Positions 24,730 to 33,836 of a DNA stretch of 64,000 nucleotides are shown here, piece after piece. Below the pieces are notes generated by a model. It did not search any database. It saw only the letters and a program-made list of their open reading frames with translations, and was not told the origin of the DNA. The stretch comes from Bythopirellula polymerisocia (GTDB taxonomy: Bacteria > Planctomycetota > Planctomycetia > Pirellulales > Lacipirellulaceae): positions 1,364,001-1,428,000 of the forward strand of contig NZ_SJPS01000001.1 in assembly GCF_007860015.1 (NCBI RefSeq), given 5' to 3'. The translations under genes were made by a program, and so were the position numbers. Each line of letters starts with the position of its first letter. Position 1 is the stretch's first letter.

Positions 24730-25052
24730 ATTGGCAGCTCCACAAGATGTTAAGTTGGCTTTCACGTGCGGAAAGCACATCTACCTTTCAGCATCACAAT
24801 ATGTGGACACTTCTGATTCGCTCTATGGGATGTCTGACGATAACCTTGTCGTCTTCGAAGAGGCAGTTGCAAAGAAGTACCGCGTCGTTCCGCACGCCAG
24901 CGACGCCTAACAATCGTGGCGTGAGTAAGTGCGTAGGGCATAACCTCCTGTCTCGCGAACCTGCGGCAGCTTCATCGTCCTGATAAGTACTGCGGATTTA
25001 TCGTCCGCCGCTACCAAACCCCCATTTGGGGGGGTGCTGGGGTGGCGTTGCG
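24730..25052. other. spacer with a protein-like relic and the R2 motif
   Basis: Just after the membrane-protein gene, a plus-strand frame ending at 24910 reads protein-like for its last ~60 codons (DVKLAFTCGKHIYLSASQYV... VVFEEAVAKKYRVVPHASDA) but has no start of its own, so it may be a relic. The stop is followed at once by GCCTAAC-like sequence. R2, the hairpin GCGGATTTATCGTCCGC, lies at 24993-25009. A C-run/G-run inverted repeat (CCCCCATTTGGGGG) follows. Confidence 0.4.
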
Positions 25053-25131
25053 GCCAAGTTCCGGGGTTTGGCACGCCGACGCTAGAAACGGCTTGCTCCG
25101 CAACCTGCCTCTGAGTTTGACGCTTCGGCAG
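25053..25131 (+). repeat. repeat R1, full copy
   Basis: A 79-nt copy (GCCAAGTTCCGGGGTTTGGC ... CTTCGGCAG) that overlaps the 3' end of the minus-strand membrane-protein gene at 25082-25687 and supplies its last ~16 codons. R2 lies about 45 nt before it. Confidence 0.85.
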
Positions 25132-25687
25132 TATCACTTCTTTTCGTTTGCGGTAGCAACACGAGTACGATTAGTCCAAGAATACCCAATACCCCCAACA
25201 AGCCTATCGATTTTGAATATCCCTTGCCTCGTGCGTAATTTATCGTACCCCAAACGAAGACAGCTAGCCCGGACACTATAAGTGCGAGACCTATTTCGAG
25301 AGGGAATCCGTTGAATTCGGGAAAGAAGAACCCGGCAATTTGTAGTACGAATCCCAACCCAACGCCAACGTTTGCATTTTTTTGCAGTTGCCAGGGCATC
25401 GATGAAGTTGTGTTTCTTACCGAGAAAAGAAACAGTAAGCTACCGACAAGTGTGCAAACAAATCCGGTCAATGCGAATAGCTGTATATTTCGGTCATCAG
25501 CGACATTGATTGAGAAGCGAGCAGGATTACTTAGGATGGCAAGCACCAGCCCCAACACGGCTAAAGCTAAACCATTGAATGCCACAATTACGTTCTGCTT
25601 ATTTGACACGGTTATCCCTGAGTTGCTCGCAGTTGCTTCAGATTGTCGGTGACAATCACCAGCATAACTCAGCCCCATCGAGCACAA
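25082..25687 (-). CDS. multi-pass membrane protein, unknown function
   Basis: A protein of up to 201 residues with about five hydrophobic helices (VIVAFNGLALAVLGLVLAIL, ALTGFVCTLVGSLLFLFSV, VGVGLGFVLQIAGFFFP, IGLALIVSGLAVFVWGTI, IGLLGVLGILGLIVLVLL). The longest frame starts at 25687. A GTG at 25609 with AGGGA upstream gives 174 residues starting VSNKQNVIVAF and is my preferred start, because the extra N-terminus is poor in structure. The C-terminal tail (SDTAEASNSEAGCGASRF) is encoded by repeat R1, so the repeat has either extended or truncated the gene. Function unknown. Confidence 0.6.
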   Translation of the reverse strand: MCSMGLSYAGDCHRQSEATASNSGITVSNKQNVIVAFNGLALAVLGLVLAILSNPARFSINVADDRNIQLFALTGFVCTLVGSLLFLFSVRNTTSSMPWQLQKNANVGVGLGFVLQIAGFFFPEFNGFPLEIGLALIVSGLAVFVWGTINYARGKGYSKSIGLLGVLGILGLIVLVLLPQTKRSDTAEASNSEAGCGASRF

Positions 25688-25809
25688 CTAGTAGCTGCTG
25701 CAAATCTGCCTCAGATTCATCGACTTGGGCAGTTCCGAGCCACTCGCCTAAGTTCATCAGCTTGATCGTCCGCCGCTACAAAATCCCCATTTGGGGGGGT
25801 GACGTTGCG

Positions 25810-25876
25810 GCCAAGTTCCGGGGTTTGGCACGCCGCCGCTGGATAAGAGTTAGTGTGTGCCTCACGCTATTGCAGT
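25810..25876 (+). repeat. repeat R1, partial copy with upstream R2-like motif
   Basis: The first 33 nt match the R1 consensus exactly (GCCAAGTTCCGGGGTTTGG, then CACGCCGCCGCTGG); the rest is diverged. Upstream, 25767-25778 has the second half of R2 (TCGTCCGCCGCTA) and then the same C-run/G-run spacer seen at 25015-25035. A piece resembling the R1 end also occurs at 25699-25731. Confidence 0.8.
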
Positions 25877-25947
25877 TGTGAAGACAGGAGTACAATCAGC
25901 TCTTGTATCAAATCTACCTTGAAATATTTTAGGTTATTATTGCCAAC

Positions 25948-26886
25948 ATGTCTTGCGAAAAAGATATATTGGAACCCTCTTGCCAGAGCAACAACACCGA
26001 CGTTATTTCGCAGAGTGGAAAAGTAATATTGTACGACGGGACAACAAACCACACTCGAATATGGTTGCTGGTCGTCATACACCTACTTTTTGGCATCGCC
26101 CCTCTAGCAGAATTTTTGTTTGACGGAACGATCTGGTTTTCCCCTGCAGATTTCGCTCTTGGTTCTCTCAGTATAGCCCAAATTATGCTTTTATCTTTTT
26201 GGGTAGGGATGGGTGGTTCTAAGTGGATCGTTCGAGTGTTGGGAGCGATCGTCGGGACAGCGTACGTTACTCTCTGGCCTGTCCTATCTCCATATATGTC
26301 TTTCCCCGTCGAAGAATACGAATCGTCTTTCTCGCAATCGTTTGTCAGTCTTTTTGCTTCCTATAGTGCGATAATTCTTCTACTCACGAGCGTGTTTGCG
26401 CTGATCCGTCGAAGAGGCACAAAGCTAATTCACCTATCCCAGCTGAATGTTGATATTTTACCTGCTCGCGTCCGGTACTCAACCTTTCACCTATTGATAC
26501 TTATGTCGATATGTTCATTCGTACTTAGCCTGGCAAAACTGGCACAGCCACCAGAAGAGCCGACTACAGGATTTAGTACCTTCAGAATTGTTGCCCTCTT
26601 TCTCCTGATGTTGGTCGTTTTCCTTATCAATAACCTATGTGCTGCTTGGGCGACATTGAGCCTCAATTCGCCCTGGACACGAATTGCACTCGTCCTTGGC
26701 AATGCATTACTGCTTGGAATTTCATTTGCGATTGCCACTGGAAACTATTCTTTCTCGTGGCAGATGTTCATCGGTGTTTCTTTGATTCCGGTGCTGTCGA
26801 CAGCAATTGTTATAGTATCACTATTGGTAATCCGCTCATGCCACTATCGGATCGTCCCAAGCGGATTGCTGCAGGCAGCCTCTTAA
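25948..26886 (+). CDS. multi-pass membrane protein, unknown function
   Basis: A 312-residue protein with about eight transmembrane helices, arranged as two blocks of four around a central charged stretch (IRRRGTKLIHLSQLNVD). Helices include WLLVVIHLLFGIAPLAEFLF, IVALFLLMLVVFLINNLCAA and IALVLGNALLLGISFAIA. The N-terminus is polar and has several Cys and Asn (CEKDILEPSCQSNN). I see no transporter or enzyme signature. It is AT-richer than the housekeeping genes in the window and is followed at 26914 by another R2 motif. Confidence 0.65.
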   Translation: MSCEKDILEPSCQSNNTDVISQSGKVILYDGTTNHTRIWLLVVIHLLFGIAPLAEFLFDGTIWFSPADFALGSLSIAQIMLLSFWVGMGGSKWIVRVLGAIVGTAYVTLWPVLSPYMSFPVEEYESSFSQSFVSLFASYSAIILLLTSVFALIRRRGTKLIHLSQLNVDILPARVRYSTFHLLILMSICSFVLSLAKLAQPPEEPTTGFSTFRIVALFLLMLVVFLINNLCAAWATLSLNSPWTRIALVLGNALLLGISFAIATGNYSFSWQMFIGVSLIPVLSTAIVIVSLLVIRSCHYRIVPSGLLQAAS

Positions 26887-27656
26887 TGTGTTAGAAGCGG
26901 CACCTGCGGCTATGTACAGCGGATTTATCGACCGCCGCTAGTTAATGATGCCTCTTTGACCCCCCAAAATCGCTCTGTGAGCGGTTCCATAGCGGCCCTG
27001 GGTGAATTTCCCTGCCGTTGACGTGGAGGCCTCTCTTGAACCTACCTTTCATCCCCTCTGTTATCTCCCTTTGCTCCTGTTCAATCGAGTCCAGAATATG
27101 TCGAATTGAACATGGAAGAGTGCCGGATCGGGTTGTGGTTGCTCCAAAAACTTGGGCATGCCTGGCGTCTGCGGCTTTTTTATCTGTTCCTCTACTTTGT
27201 CGGAACTTCGCGCAAGCTTTTGGCCGCGCAATTTGCTAGAATCACCCCTTGCACAGGTTGCCGTGGCCCACGTTGCTGCTGCGCTGTGATAACTGGACCC
27301 TTTCGACCATTTGGCGAGCGGGGGACGTCAGTCCCCTGCTGGCACAAGGGCAGGTGTCTACCCCCAGGCCGCCCGTGGGGTTTTGTCACGCAGAGAAATA
27401 GTTTTGTTTTACAAAACTCACATTAACCTAGAGAGTCGGTTGCAACACAAGTCCTGACCTGCCAATGAGTTGAAGCGAGCATGACTACTAGAAAAAGAGG
27501 GAGTTTTGTTTTGTAAAAAAAGTTATCTACGAAATGACCGTGACAAAACCCCCGCCCCGGTGCGCAGATTCGAGCAAAGATCGTTGGCCATGCGCAACCT
27601 CTCTGCGCCCGGCGGACACTTTATCCGGATGATCCTGAAGAAGAATAAGAGCCACC
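26887..27656. other. 770-bp spacer with R2 motif and palindromes
   Basis: R2 (GCGGATTTATCGACCGCCGC) lies at 26916-26935. A hairpin GGGGAC-GTCA-GTCCCC lies near 27321. AGTTTTGT-TTT-ACAAAACT (27400-27418) is a perfect 8-bp-stem palindrome with a related element at 38318-38338; a third, half-matching copy starts at 27501. The open frames here (27018-27239, 27106-27426) have no ribosome-binding site and an unlikely composition. The promoter of the large gene at 27657 should lie in the last part. Confidence 0.5.
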
Positions 27657-30600
27657 ATGAAAAGCTTGTCGCACTTACTTTGCTTTGTCGTTTGCCTTCT
27701 GCTCACAACCCTTTCACGTGCGAGCGACCAGCTCTGGGTTGCCTATCCTGGCGGTGACGGTGCAGGGAAGGGCAAGCATCTTGTGTTCCTCTCCGGCGAT
27801 GAGGAATACCGCTCCGAAGAGGCGTTGCCGATGCTGGCTAAGATTCTCAGTGAGCGGCATGGGTTCAAGTGTACCGTGCTGTTTGCCGTGGATCCGCAGA
27901 CTGGCGAGATTGATCCCAATAACAACACATCACTCCCCGGCTGTGAAGAGATTGACTCGGCCGATGCTCTTATCACGGCACTCCGATTTCGCGCCTGGCC
28001 TGCTGAGGCTATCGAGCGCTTTGCGAAGGCAGTTGACGCAGGTAAGCCGATCATCGGGCTGCGAACGAGTACGCATGCGTTCAAGTATGCTGAGGGGAGC
28101 CCATATCACAAGTTCAACCTGTTTGGTGAAGAAGTGTTTGGCGAGGAATGGATCAACCACTGGGGACGCCACAAGCAAGAAGCAACTCGCGGGGTCATCG
28201 ACCCCTCAGCCAAGGAAGATCCGATTCTCCATGGGGTAACCAACATTTTTGGGGACACCGACGTCTACGAGGCCTATCCCCCCGAGGATGCAATGATTCT
28301 CATTCGCGGCCAAGTCCTCTCGGGTATGCAGCCTGATTCTCAGCCTGCGAGCTATTCCAAAAAGCGGAGTAGCGACGGTCAGTCACAAGATGTCAATGAC
28401 CCTATGATGCCCATCGCCTGGACCCGCGAAGTGCAGAACGATGCCGGCACTACCAATCGCGTCTTCTGCACCACGATGGGGGCCGCTACCGATCTGGTGT
28501 GTGAAGACCTGCGGCTGCTCATTGTGAACGCAGTCTACTGGGGACTCGATATGAAGGTCCCTGAGAAAGCTGACGTAGCAATTGTCGGCGAGTATAAGCC
28601 GAGCGATTACGGCTTTGATGGTTACCAGCGGGGTGTGAAGCCGCGGGATCACGCACTTGGCGCGAAGCCCAAAACTAGTGCCTTGCCGCTGAGATTCAAC
28701 AAGCGTGAACGGATCGCGCTGGTTGGTAATTCGCTCGCCGAGCGGATGAGTTTGTTCGGAAACTTTGAGGCGTTGCTGTATAGCCGCTTTCCGCAGCAGG
28801 AATTTGTGATCCGCAACTTTGCGCGACCAGCGGATGCAGTCGACAATCTTCAACGGCCTGGCAATTACACCGTCATTGACGATCCCCTCGAGGTTTTTAG
28901 CCCAGACACTTATCTCTGTTTCTTTGGCTTCAACGAATCTTTCGCCGGCCCCGAGGGCGAGTCTGCGTTTCGCACTGCCTACGAAAAATATCTTGACGAG
29001 ATAGCCGAGAAATATCCTCGTCGTCCGTTGGGAGAAGCTCCACGTTTCGTGCTCATTTCACCTATTGCCTGGGAACCGACTGGTAATCCTCTCTGGCCCC
29101 AAGCCGGAGAGCGTAACGCGCAACTCCGGCGTTACGCTGAAGTCGTGAAGGAAGTTGCCACGGCCCGCGGACTTGCATATGTGGATCTATTCACTCCGAC
29201 CGAGACTCTGTTTGCTGCCGATCCCGGGATGCAATACACGATCAACGGCTGCCATCTGAATGAAGCAGGCGATCGTGAAGTGGGACTACTTCTGGACCGA
29301 GCTCTGTTCGGTGATTCGAACTCGGCCCACATCGATTCGGAGTCATTCAGCCAGTTACGCGATGCAATCAACGACAAGTCCTGGGTCCACCAGCAAGACT
29401 ACCGTATGCTCAACGGCTGGTACGTCTATGGCGGCCGACGGACATGGGATAAGGAGACGTTTCCTCGCGAGTATGCCAAGATACGCGCGATGGCTGCCGT
29501 ACGCGATCAGCGGATTTGGGACATCGCCCAGGGCCAATCGCCTGGCCCTCCCGACGATAGTGCCACCGGCGAGCTCTACGTGCCTGACACACGGTTTGGG
29601 AACCCGAGACAAGATTACTCTGAGCCGGAAGAATTAAAGTATCTAACTCCCGACGAGTGCATCGCGACGATGAGCGTGCCAGAGGGATTCGAAGTAAAGG
29701 CATTCGCTAGCGAGAGAGATTTCCCAGAACTTACGAAGCCGGTTCAACTTAACTTCGATAGCCGGGGTCGTTTGTGGGTTTCGTGTATGCCGACCTATCC
29801 CCAGTGGAAGCCGGGCAATCCCAAGCCCAGTGACCGATTGCTTATCTTGGAAGACACGGACAACGATGGTCGCGCCGACAAGTGTACGACTTTCTACGAC
29901 AAGCTTCATTGTCCCACCGGGTTTGAGTTTTGGAACGGTGGCGTTCTCGTGACCGACCAGCCTCGGCTGCTCTGGCTCAAGGACACCGACGGTGACGATC
30001 AGGCCGATGTCGTTGTCCACTTGCTTGACGGTTGGGCGAGTGACGACACGCATCATGCCATCGGTGCGTACGAATGGTCCAACGGTGGTTTGCTGCACAT
30101 GCTGGAAGGGGTGTCGATGAGTACGGCAGTCGAGACCCCTTGGGGACCCTATCGGCATCGCGACACCTCAGGGTCTTATGTTCTCGACCCCACGACTTTG
30201 AGAATTCGCCACTTCCAAACTCCTGGTTACGGCAACCCGTGGTGCTTTGTCTTCGATCCTTGGGGACAAGGGGTTGTGGGCGATGGAACCGGCGCGAATC
30301 AAACCTGGGCTACTCTCCTTTCGGGGGCGCAATTTCCTGGGCGCCGAGGGGTCGATCCTGTATTTAATAACCAGGGCATGCGCCCTGCGGTCGGCAATGA
30401 GTTTCTTTACTCTCGTCACCTGCCTGACGATGTGCAGGGGCAATTTATCTACGCCTGTGTGATCAACATGAATGGCATGCCGCGGTTTGTGATTCAAGAC
30501 GACGGCGCGGGTTTCAAGGGCGAGCGACTAATGAAATCTTCGCATCCTGAAGACTTACTCATCAGCAGCGACAAAAACTTTCGGCCGACTGACCCCCAGA

Positions 30601-31844
30601 TTGGGCCTGACGGTGCCTTATGGTTCGGCGATTGGTGCAATGCCCTGATCGGCCATATGCAGTATTCGCAGCGTGATCCGAGCCGCGACCACATTCACGG
30701 GCGTATCTATCGGCTCGTGGCGAAGGATCGTCCCCTTTTAGAACCCTTCACGCAGGCCGACAAGAGTGAGTCTGAGTTACTAGATCAGTTGCGTGTCTAT
30801 GAGCCTCGCACCCGTTACCGGGCACGTCGAGAGTTGCGAGATCGAACTAAGGCAGACGTGACTGCCGCCGTGAATCAATGGGTTTCGCAACTCGATCCTC
30901 AGGATCCTGAGTACGATCGGTTGCAGTGTGAAGCACTGTGGGTCTTGCAGGGACATCACGCAGTCGATGAGAGGTTATTGCGCAGCGTACTTGCGGCTAA
31001 GTCATACCAAGCACGTGCCGCGGCAACGCATCTAGTTGCTGATGAACGCGAGTTTCTACCTGATGCGTTCTCGCTCCTTGAAAACCAGGTTCACGACGAG
31101 CATCCTCGAGTGAGGCTTGAAGCAGTTCGTGGCCTGAGCTTCTTTCCCACAACCGAATCCGTCGAAGCAGTGCTCGCCGTACTAGAACAGCCACAAGACT
31201 CTTACCTGAAGTACACCCTTCAGCAGTCGATCGGTGCCCTCGAACCAGTTTGGACCGACGCGTTCCAGGCAGGGACTTTCGCTCCAGGGAATCTGCAGGC
31301 ACAGGAATATTTGGGCGAATACCTCGCCCGTCAGCGGCCTGGCTTGGCTGCTATCAAGCCGCTTAAGGCTGCGCTAGATCCTGACAATTCAGAAGATGTC
31401 CGCAACCACTCGTACGCAATGCTCGAGAAGCTTGCGGGCAATGCCGACAGTGGCCAAGCTGTTTTTGGCCGCGTGTGCGCCAACTGTCACAAGGTCGGAG
31501 ACAGAGGCTACGAATTTGGTCCTAACCTCAGCGATGTAGGTAAGCGGCTCAAGCGTCGCGAACTAATCGAATCGATCGTCGAGCCAAGCAAGAAAGTAGA
31601 TCCCAAGTACGTCACCACTACCGTGCTCACGGCAGACGGACTGCCGATGACTGGATTTGTAATCAACAAGGATGAGGACTCAATCACGCTCGCTCTTCCC
31701 GAGGGCGTCAAGAAAACCTTCACCAACGGCGATATCGACGAGGTTTTCGAAACCAAGCAGAGCAGCATGCCCGAGAATCTTGGCAGCACAATAGCGCCGG
31801 CCGAGTTTCTCGACGTGATCGAATATCTGTCAACGTTAAAATAG
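27657..31844 (+). CDS. secreted multidomain protein: ThuA + SGNH + PVC propeller + HEAT + haem domain
   Basis: 1395 residues with a signal peptide (LLCFVVCLLLTTLSRAS). Domains in rough order: a ThuA-like (trehalose-utilisation type) domain (40-305, with HLVFLSGDEEYRSEEALP); an SGNH/GDSL hydrolase-like domain (345-565, with IALVGNSLAERM and the terminal CHLNEAGDREV supplying His); the 'membrane-bound dehydrogenase' beta-propeller of PVC bacteria (TIGR02604-like, about 675-1010, with DTDNDGRADK and IGPDGALWFGDW); HEAT-like repeats; and a C-terminal haem-binding domain (TIGR02603-like) with CANCHK (CxxCH) near 1273. It is probably a periplasmic oxidoreductase or hydrolase acting on sugars, but the substrate is unknown. 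In the SGNH domain the usual GDS is GNS. No partner genes lie beside it. Confidence 0.9.
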   Translation: MKSLSHLLCFVVCLLLTTLSRASDQLWVAYPGGDGAGKGKHLVFLSGDEEYRSEEALPMLAKILSERHGFKCTVLFAVDPQTGEIDPNNNTSLPGCEEIDSADALITALRFRAWPAEAIERFAKAVDAGKPIIGLRTSTHAFKYAEGSPYHKFNLFGEEVFGEEWINHWGRHKQEATRGVIDPSAKEDPILHGVTNIFGDTDVYEAYPPEDAMILIRGQVLSGMQPDSQPASYSKKRSSDGQSQDVNDPMMPIAWTREVQNDAGTTNRVFCTTMGAATDLVCEDLRLLIVNAVYWGLDMKVPEKADVAIVGEYKPSDYGFDGYQRGVKPRDHALGAKPKTSALPLRFNKRERIALVGNSLAERMSLFGNFEALLYSRFPQQEFVIRNFARPADAVDNLQRPGNYTVIDDPLEVFSPDTYLCFFGFNESFAGPEGESAFRTAYEKYLDEIAEKYPRRPLGEAPRFVLISPIAWEPTGNPLWPQAGERNAQLRRYAEVVKEVATARGLAYVDLFTPTETLFAADPGMQYTINGCHLNEAGDREVGLLLDRALFGDSNSAHIDSESFSQLRDAINDKSWVHQQDYRMLNGWYVYGGRRTWDKETFPREYAKIRAMAAVRDQRIWDIAQGQSPGPPDDSATGELYVPDTRFGNPRQDYSEPEELKYLTPDECIATMSVPEGFEVKAFASERDFPELTKPVQLNFDSRGRLWVSCMPTYPQWKPGNPKPSDRLLILEDTDNDGRADKCTTFYDKLHCPTGFEFWNGGVLVTDQPRLLWLKDTDGDDQADVVVHLLDGWASDDTHHAIGAYEWSNGGLLHMLEGVSMSTAVETPWGPYRHRDTSGSYVLDPTTLRIRHFQTPGYGNPWCFVFDPWGQGVVGDGTGANQTWATLLSGAQFPGRRGVDPVFNNQGMRPAVGNEFLYSRHLPDDVQGQFIYACVINMNGMPRFVIQDDGAGFKGERLMKSSHPEDLLISSDKNFRPTDPQIGPDGALWFGDWCNALIGHMQYSQRDPSRDHIHGRIYRLVAKDRPLLEPFTQADKSESELLDQLRVYEPRTRYRARRELRDRTKADVTAAVNQWVSQLDPQDPEYDRLQCEALWVLQGHHAVDERLLRSVLAAKSYQARAAATHLVADEREFLPDAFSLLENQVHDEHPRVRLEAVRGLSFFPTTESVEAVLAVLEQPQDSYLKYTLQQSIGALEPVWTDAFQAGTFAPGNLQAQEYLGEYLARQRPGLAAIKPLKAALDPDNSEDVRNHSYAMLEKLAGNADSGQAVFGRVCANCHKVGDRGYEFGPNLSDVGKRLKRRELIESIVEPSKKVDPKYVTTTVLTADGLPMTGFVINKDEDSITLALPEGVKKTFTNGDIDEVFETKQSSMPENLGSTIAPAEFLDVIEYLSTLK

Positions 31845-32105
31845 CTGCACTAACACGCAAAGTCCCTCGAATCAGAAGCGTTTTCGGGACAAACAGCATA
31901 TTTTTCGCAAGCTGACCAATTGACGCAACTCTTGTCCGACAAATGCTTTGCATCATTTTTCCGGATAAGCGAATAATGGTTTCTGATCGCGATTTGTAAC
32001 ATTGCCAGATTCGCAACGCATAATTGCATTGGGGTTGTTGCCCCGCACAATTCCTGCACGGACGGCATAGGAAATCATTCTCGCGCTAGTTCCGGAGGGA
32101 AACTT

Positions 32106-32693
32106 GTGAAATCTGCCAAGCCCTTGCTGCTAATTGCAATCGCTTCGAGTTGTGTGATCTTGTTGCATCGCTATGTGTCTAGCAACACGATTGCCGAGAG
32201 CATCTCCCCCACGGAGTTTGCTCTGAACATCGTTACCTTGGGTGATAAGTCGGTCCGACTCATCGGACCGGTGGCCCCTGTTGCAGAGACAGGCAGCGGA
32301 TTGGTGTTCAAGGCTCGTGTGGATACGGGCGCGAGTCGCTGTTCGTTGCATGTCGAAGAATGGGAAATCGACGATGCGGATACCGTGATGAGTGCTAACG
32401 TCGGCAAGACGATTCGCTTTCGCTTGGTAAATCGACGAGGCGAGAGTCAATGGCTCACTCGGCAAATAGCCGAGGTGGATCTGGTCCGAACTTCTGAAGA
32501 TGAAGAGATGCGTTATCTGGTGCCTCTGTCGCTTTCCCATCAGGGAGTGGAACGCGAAGTACTCGTGTCGCTCAATGACCGCTCGAAGATGAGTTACGCA
32601 ATGCTGTTAGGGCGCAACTATCTCGCAGGTGAATTTGTGGTCGATGTATCACGTGACAATGTCGACGGAAATTTATTCGCGGGCAATCCGTGA
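32106..32693 (+). CDS. retropepsin-like / RimK-associated aspartic protease-like protein
   Basis: A 195-residue protein with an N-terminal hydrophobic anchor (PLLLIAIASSCVILLHRY). The core contains ARVDTGASRCSL (the D-T-G triad of the aspartic protease fold, about residue 73) and YAMLLGRNYLAGEFVVDV near the end. Together these match the 'ATP-dependent zinc protease'/RimK-associated family (PF05618), which has a retropepsin-like fold. Catalysis in this family is unproven. The start is GTG at 32106 with GGAGGG 7 nt upstream. It is likely membrane-tethered and facing the periplasm. Its two neighbours do not suggest a pathway. Confidence 0.8.
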   Translation: MKSAKPLLLIAIASSCVILLHRYVSSNTIAESISPTEFALNIVTLGDKSVRLIGPVAPVAETGSGLVFKARVDTGASRCSLHVEEWEIDDADTVMSANVGKTIRFRLVNRRGESQWLTRQIAEVDLVRTSEDEEMRYLVPLSLSHQGVEREVLVSLNDRSKMSYAMLLGRNYLAGEFVVDVSRDNVDGNLFAGNP

Positions 32694-32708
32694 AAGCCGA
32701 GCCAGACG

Positions 32709-32733
32709 GCACTGTGACGGTGCCGGCTAAATG
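32709..32733. repeat. GCCGGC-type hairpin repeat, single copy
   Basis: GACGGTGCCGGCTAA at 32717-32731 is identical to one arm of the inverted pair at 48191-48265. Just before it, CGGCAC (32709) pairs with GTGCCG (32721) to form a small hairpin. It lies between convergent genes and could help terminate transcription, but it has no T-tract. Confidence 0.6.
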
Positions 32734-32783
32734 CTTGGTATCGGGTTAGCCTGCATCGTTCCGATCCCGGTTAGCAACGAGAA

Positions 32784-33722
32784 TCAATCGCCGAGCAGCG
32801 ACTTCTGACGATTGCTAGCTGCCGACCGCTTTACGCGAGACTCAAGCGTCGTGCCGTTCTTGGTGCTCGGAGCACTGGCAACAGGGTCGGCAGGGCCATC
32901 AAGGGGGTCGCCGTTCTCAATCTTTTTCAGCCGTTCAGTCGCGTATTTCACGTAATCGGTGGAGAGTTCGCAACCGAGGAACTCTCGGCCCAATTTTTTC
33001 GCGACAGCCAAGGTGGTGCCGCTCCCCGTAAACGGGTCGAGCACCAAGTCTCCTTCATTGGAACTGGAGCGGATGATGCGTCCTAAGAGTTGCTCTGGCA
33101 TCTGGCAGCCGTGAAAACCTTGGCGTTCTTTGAACGTGCCAGCGACTCGCGAAAAGAACCAGGTATCTTGCTCTGGTGTGAATCCGTAAGCATCACTTTG
33201 AAAATCCTGGGGACGAAGGATCCAGGTATCGTCAGGGAGTCGTCCGGCAGGGTTGGCACGTTTGTCGCCGTAGACCAATGCACGAGCTGAAGGGACACGA
33301 ATGGCCGGATCGTCGGCATTGAACGTGAATTGCGTTTCGTCTTTCACAAATTGAAAAAGATGCGCGTGAGAACGACTGAATTTATTCTTGCAGTTTACGC
33401 CGAAGGTGTAGTACCAGATAACCCAACTGCGGGTCGTGAAACCGATCTCACGCTGAGATGCCACTTTTAGCTCTGCCGCATACTCGTCGCCTATGGCCAG
33501 CCAAAAGGTACCATTCGGCTTTAACACACGATGAACTTCGCCGATCCAACTACGGCACCAGTCAAGATACTTCTCGTCATCCTGACGGTCGTCGTACTGG
33601 TCGTACTCATAGCCAATATTGAATGGAGGGTCGGCGAATACCAGATCGACCGAGCCTGAATTCATTTTTTGCATCGACTCGATGCAATCACCTTCGTGAA
33701 TCTTCCCTGATTTGAGTGACAT
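32784..33722 (-). CDS. DNA (N4/N6-amino) methyltransferase, beta class, orphan
   Basis: 312 residues. Motif IV ([13 protein letters not shown]) comes near residue 31, before motif I ([20 protein letters not shown]) near residue 238. That order marks the beta class of DNA amino-methyltransferases, which methylate N6 of adenine or N4 of cytosine. A central target-recognition region (about 90-200) separates the two. No restriction endonuclease gene lies nearby, so this is probably a solitary methylase used for regulation, repair marking or defence against a restriction system. The recognition site cannot be read from the sequence. It starts at the ATG at 33722, without a clear Shine-Dalgarno sequence. 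Confidence 0.88.
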   Translation of the reverse strand: MSLKSGKIHEGDCIESMQKMNSGSVDLVFADPPFNIGYEYDQYDDRQDDEKYLDWCRSWIGEVHRVLKPNGTFWLAIGDEYAAELKVASQREIGFTTRSWVIWYYTFGVNCKNKFSRSHAHLFQFVKDETQFTFNADDPAIRVPSARALVYGDKRANPAGRLPDDTWILRPQDFQSDAYGFTPEQDTWFFSRVAGTFKERQGFHGCQMPEQLLGRIIRSSSNEGDLVLDPFTGSGTTLAVAKKLGREFLGCELSTDYVKYATERLKKIENGDPLDGPADPVASAPSTKNGTTLESRVKRSAASNRQKSLLGD

Positions 33723-33836
33723 GGCATTCTTGCACGTGGAGTAGAAAGGAACATGGATGATGGGCGCATCTTACCTGACTATGTTAGAATTCTCAATCAG
33801 CGGAAACTAAACTAGAGCCCTTTCAACTACACCATC

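Noticed and set aside
23443..26935. Integron-like cassette array (cassettes separated by attC)
   Set aside because: RYYYAAC-like boxes occur (GCCTAAC at 24905, GTCTAAC at 24037-24043), and gene ends abut them, but no GTTRRRY partner lies within 60-150 bp, R1 itself has neither core box, gene orientation is mixed, and there is no integrase gene in the window.
27018..27426. Two overlapping plus-strand frames in the spacer before the large secreted protein
   Set aside because: No ribosome-binding site, no recognisable domain, Cys/Arg/Pro-rich composition from GC-rich hairpin DNA.
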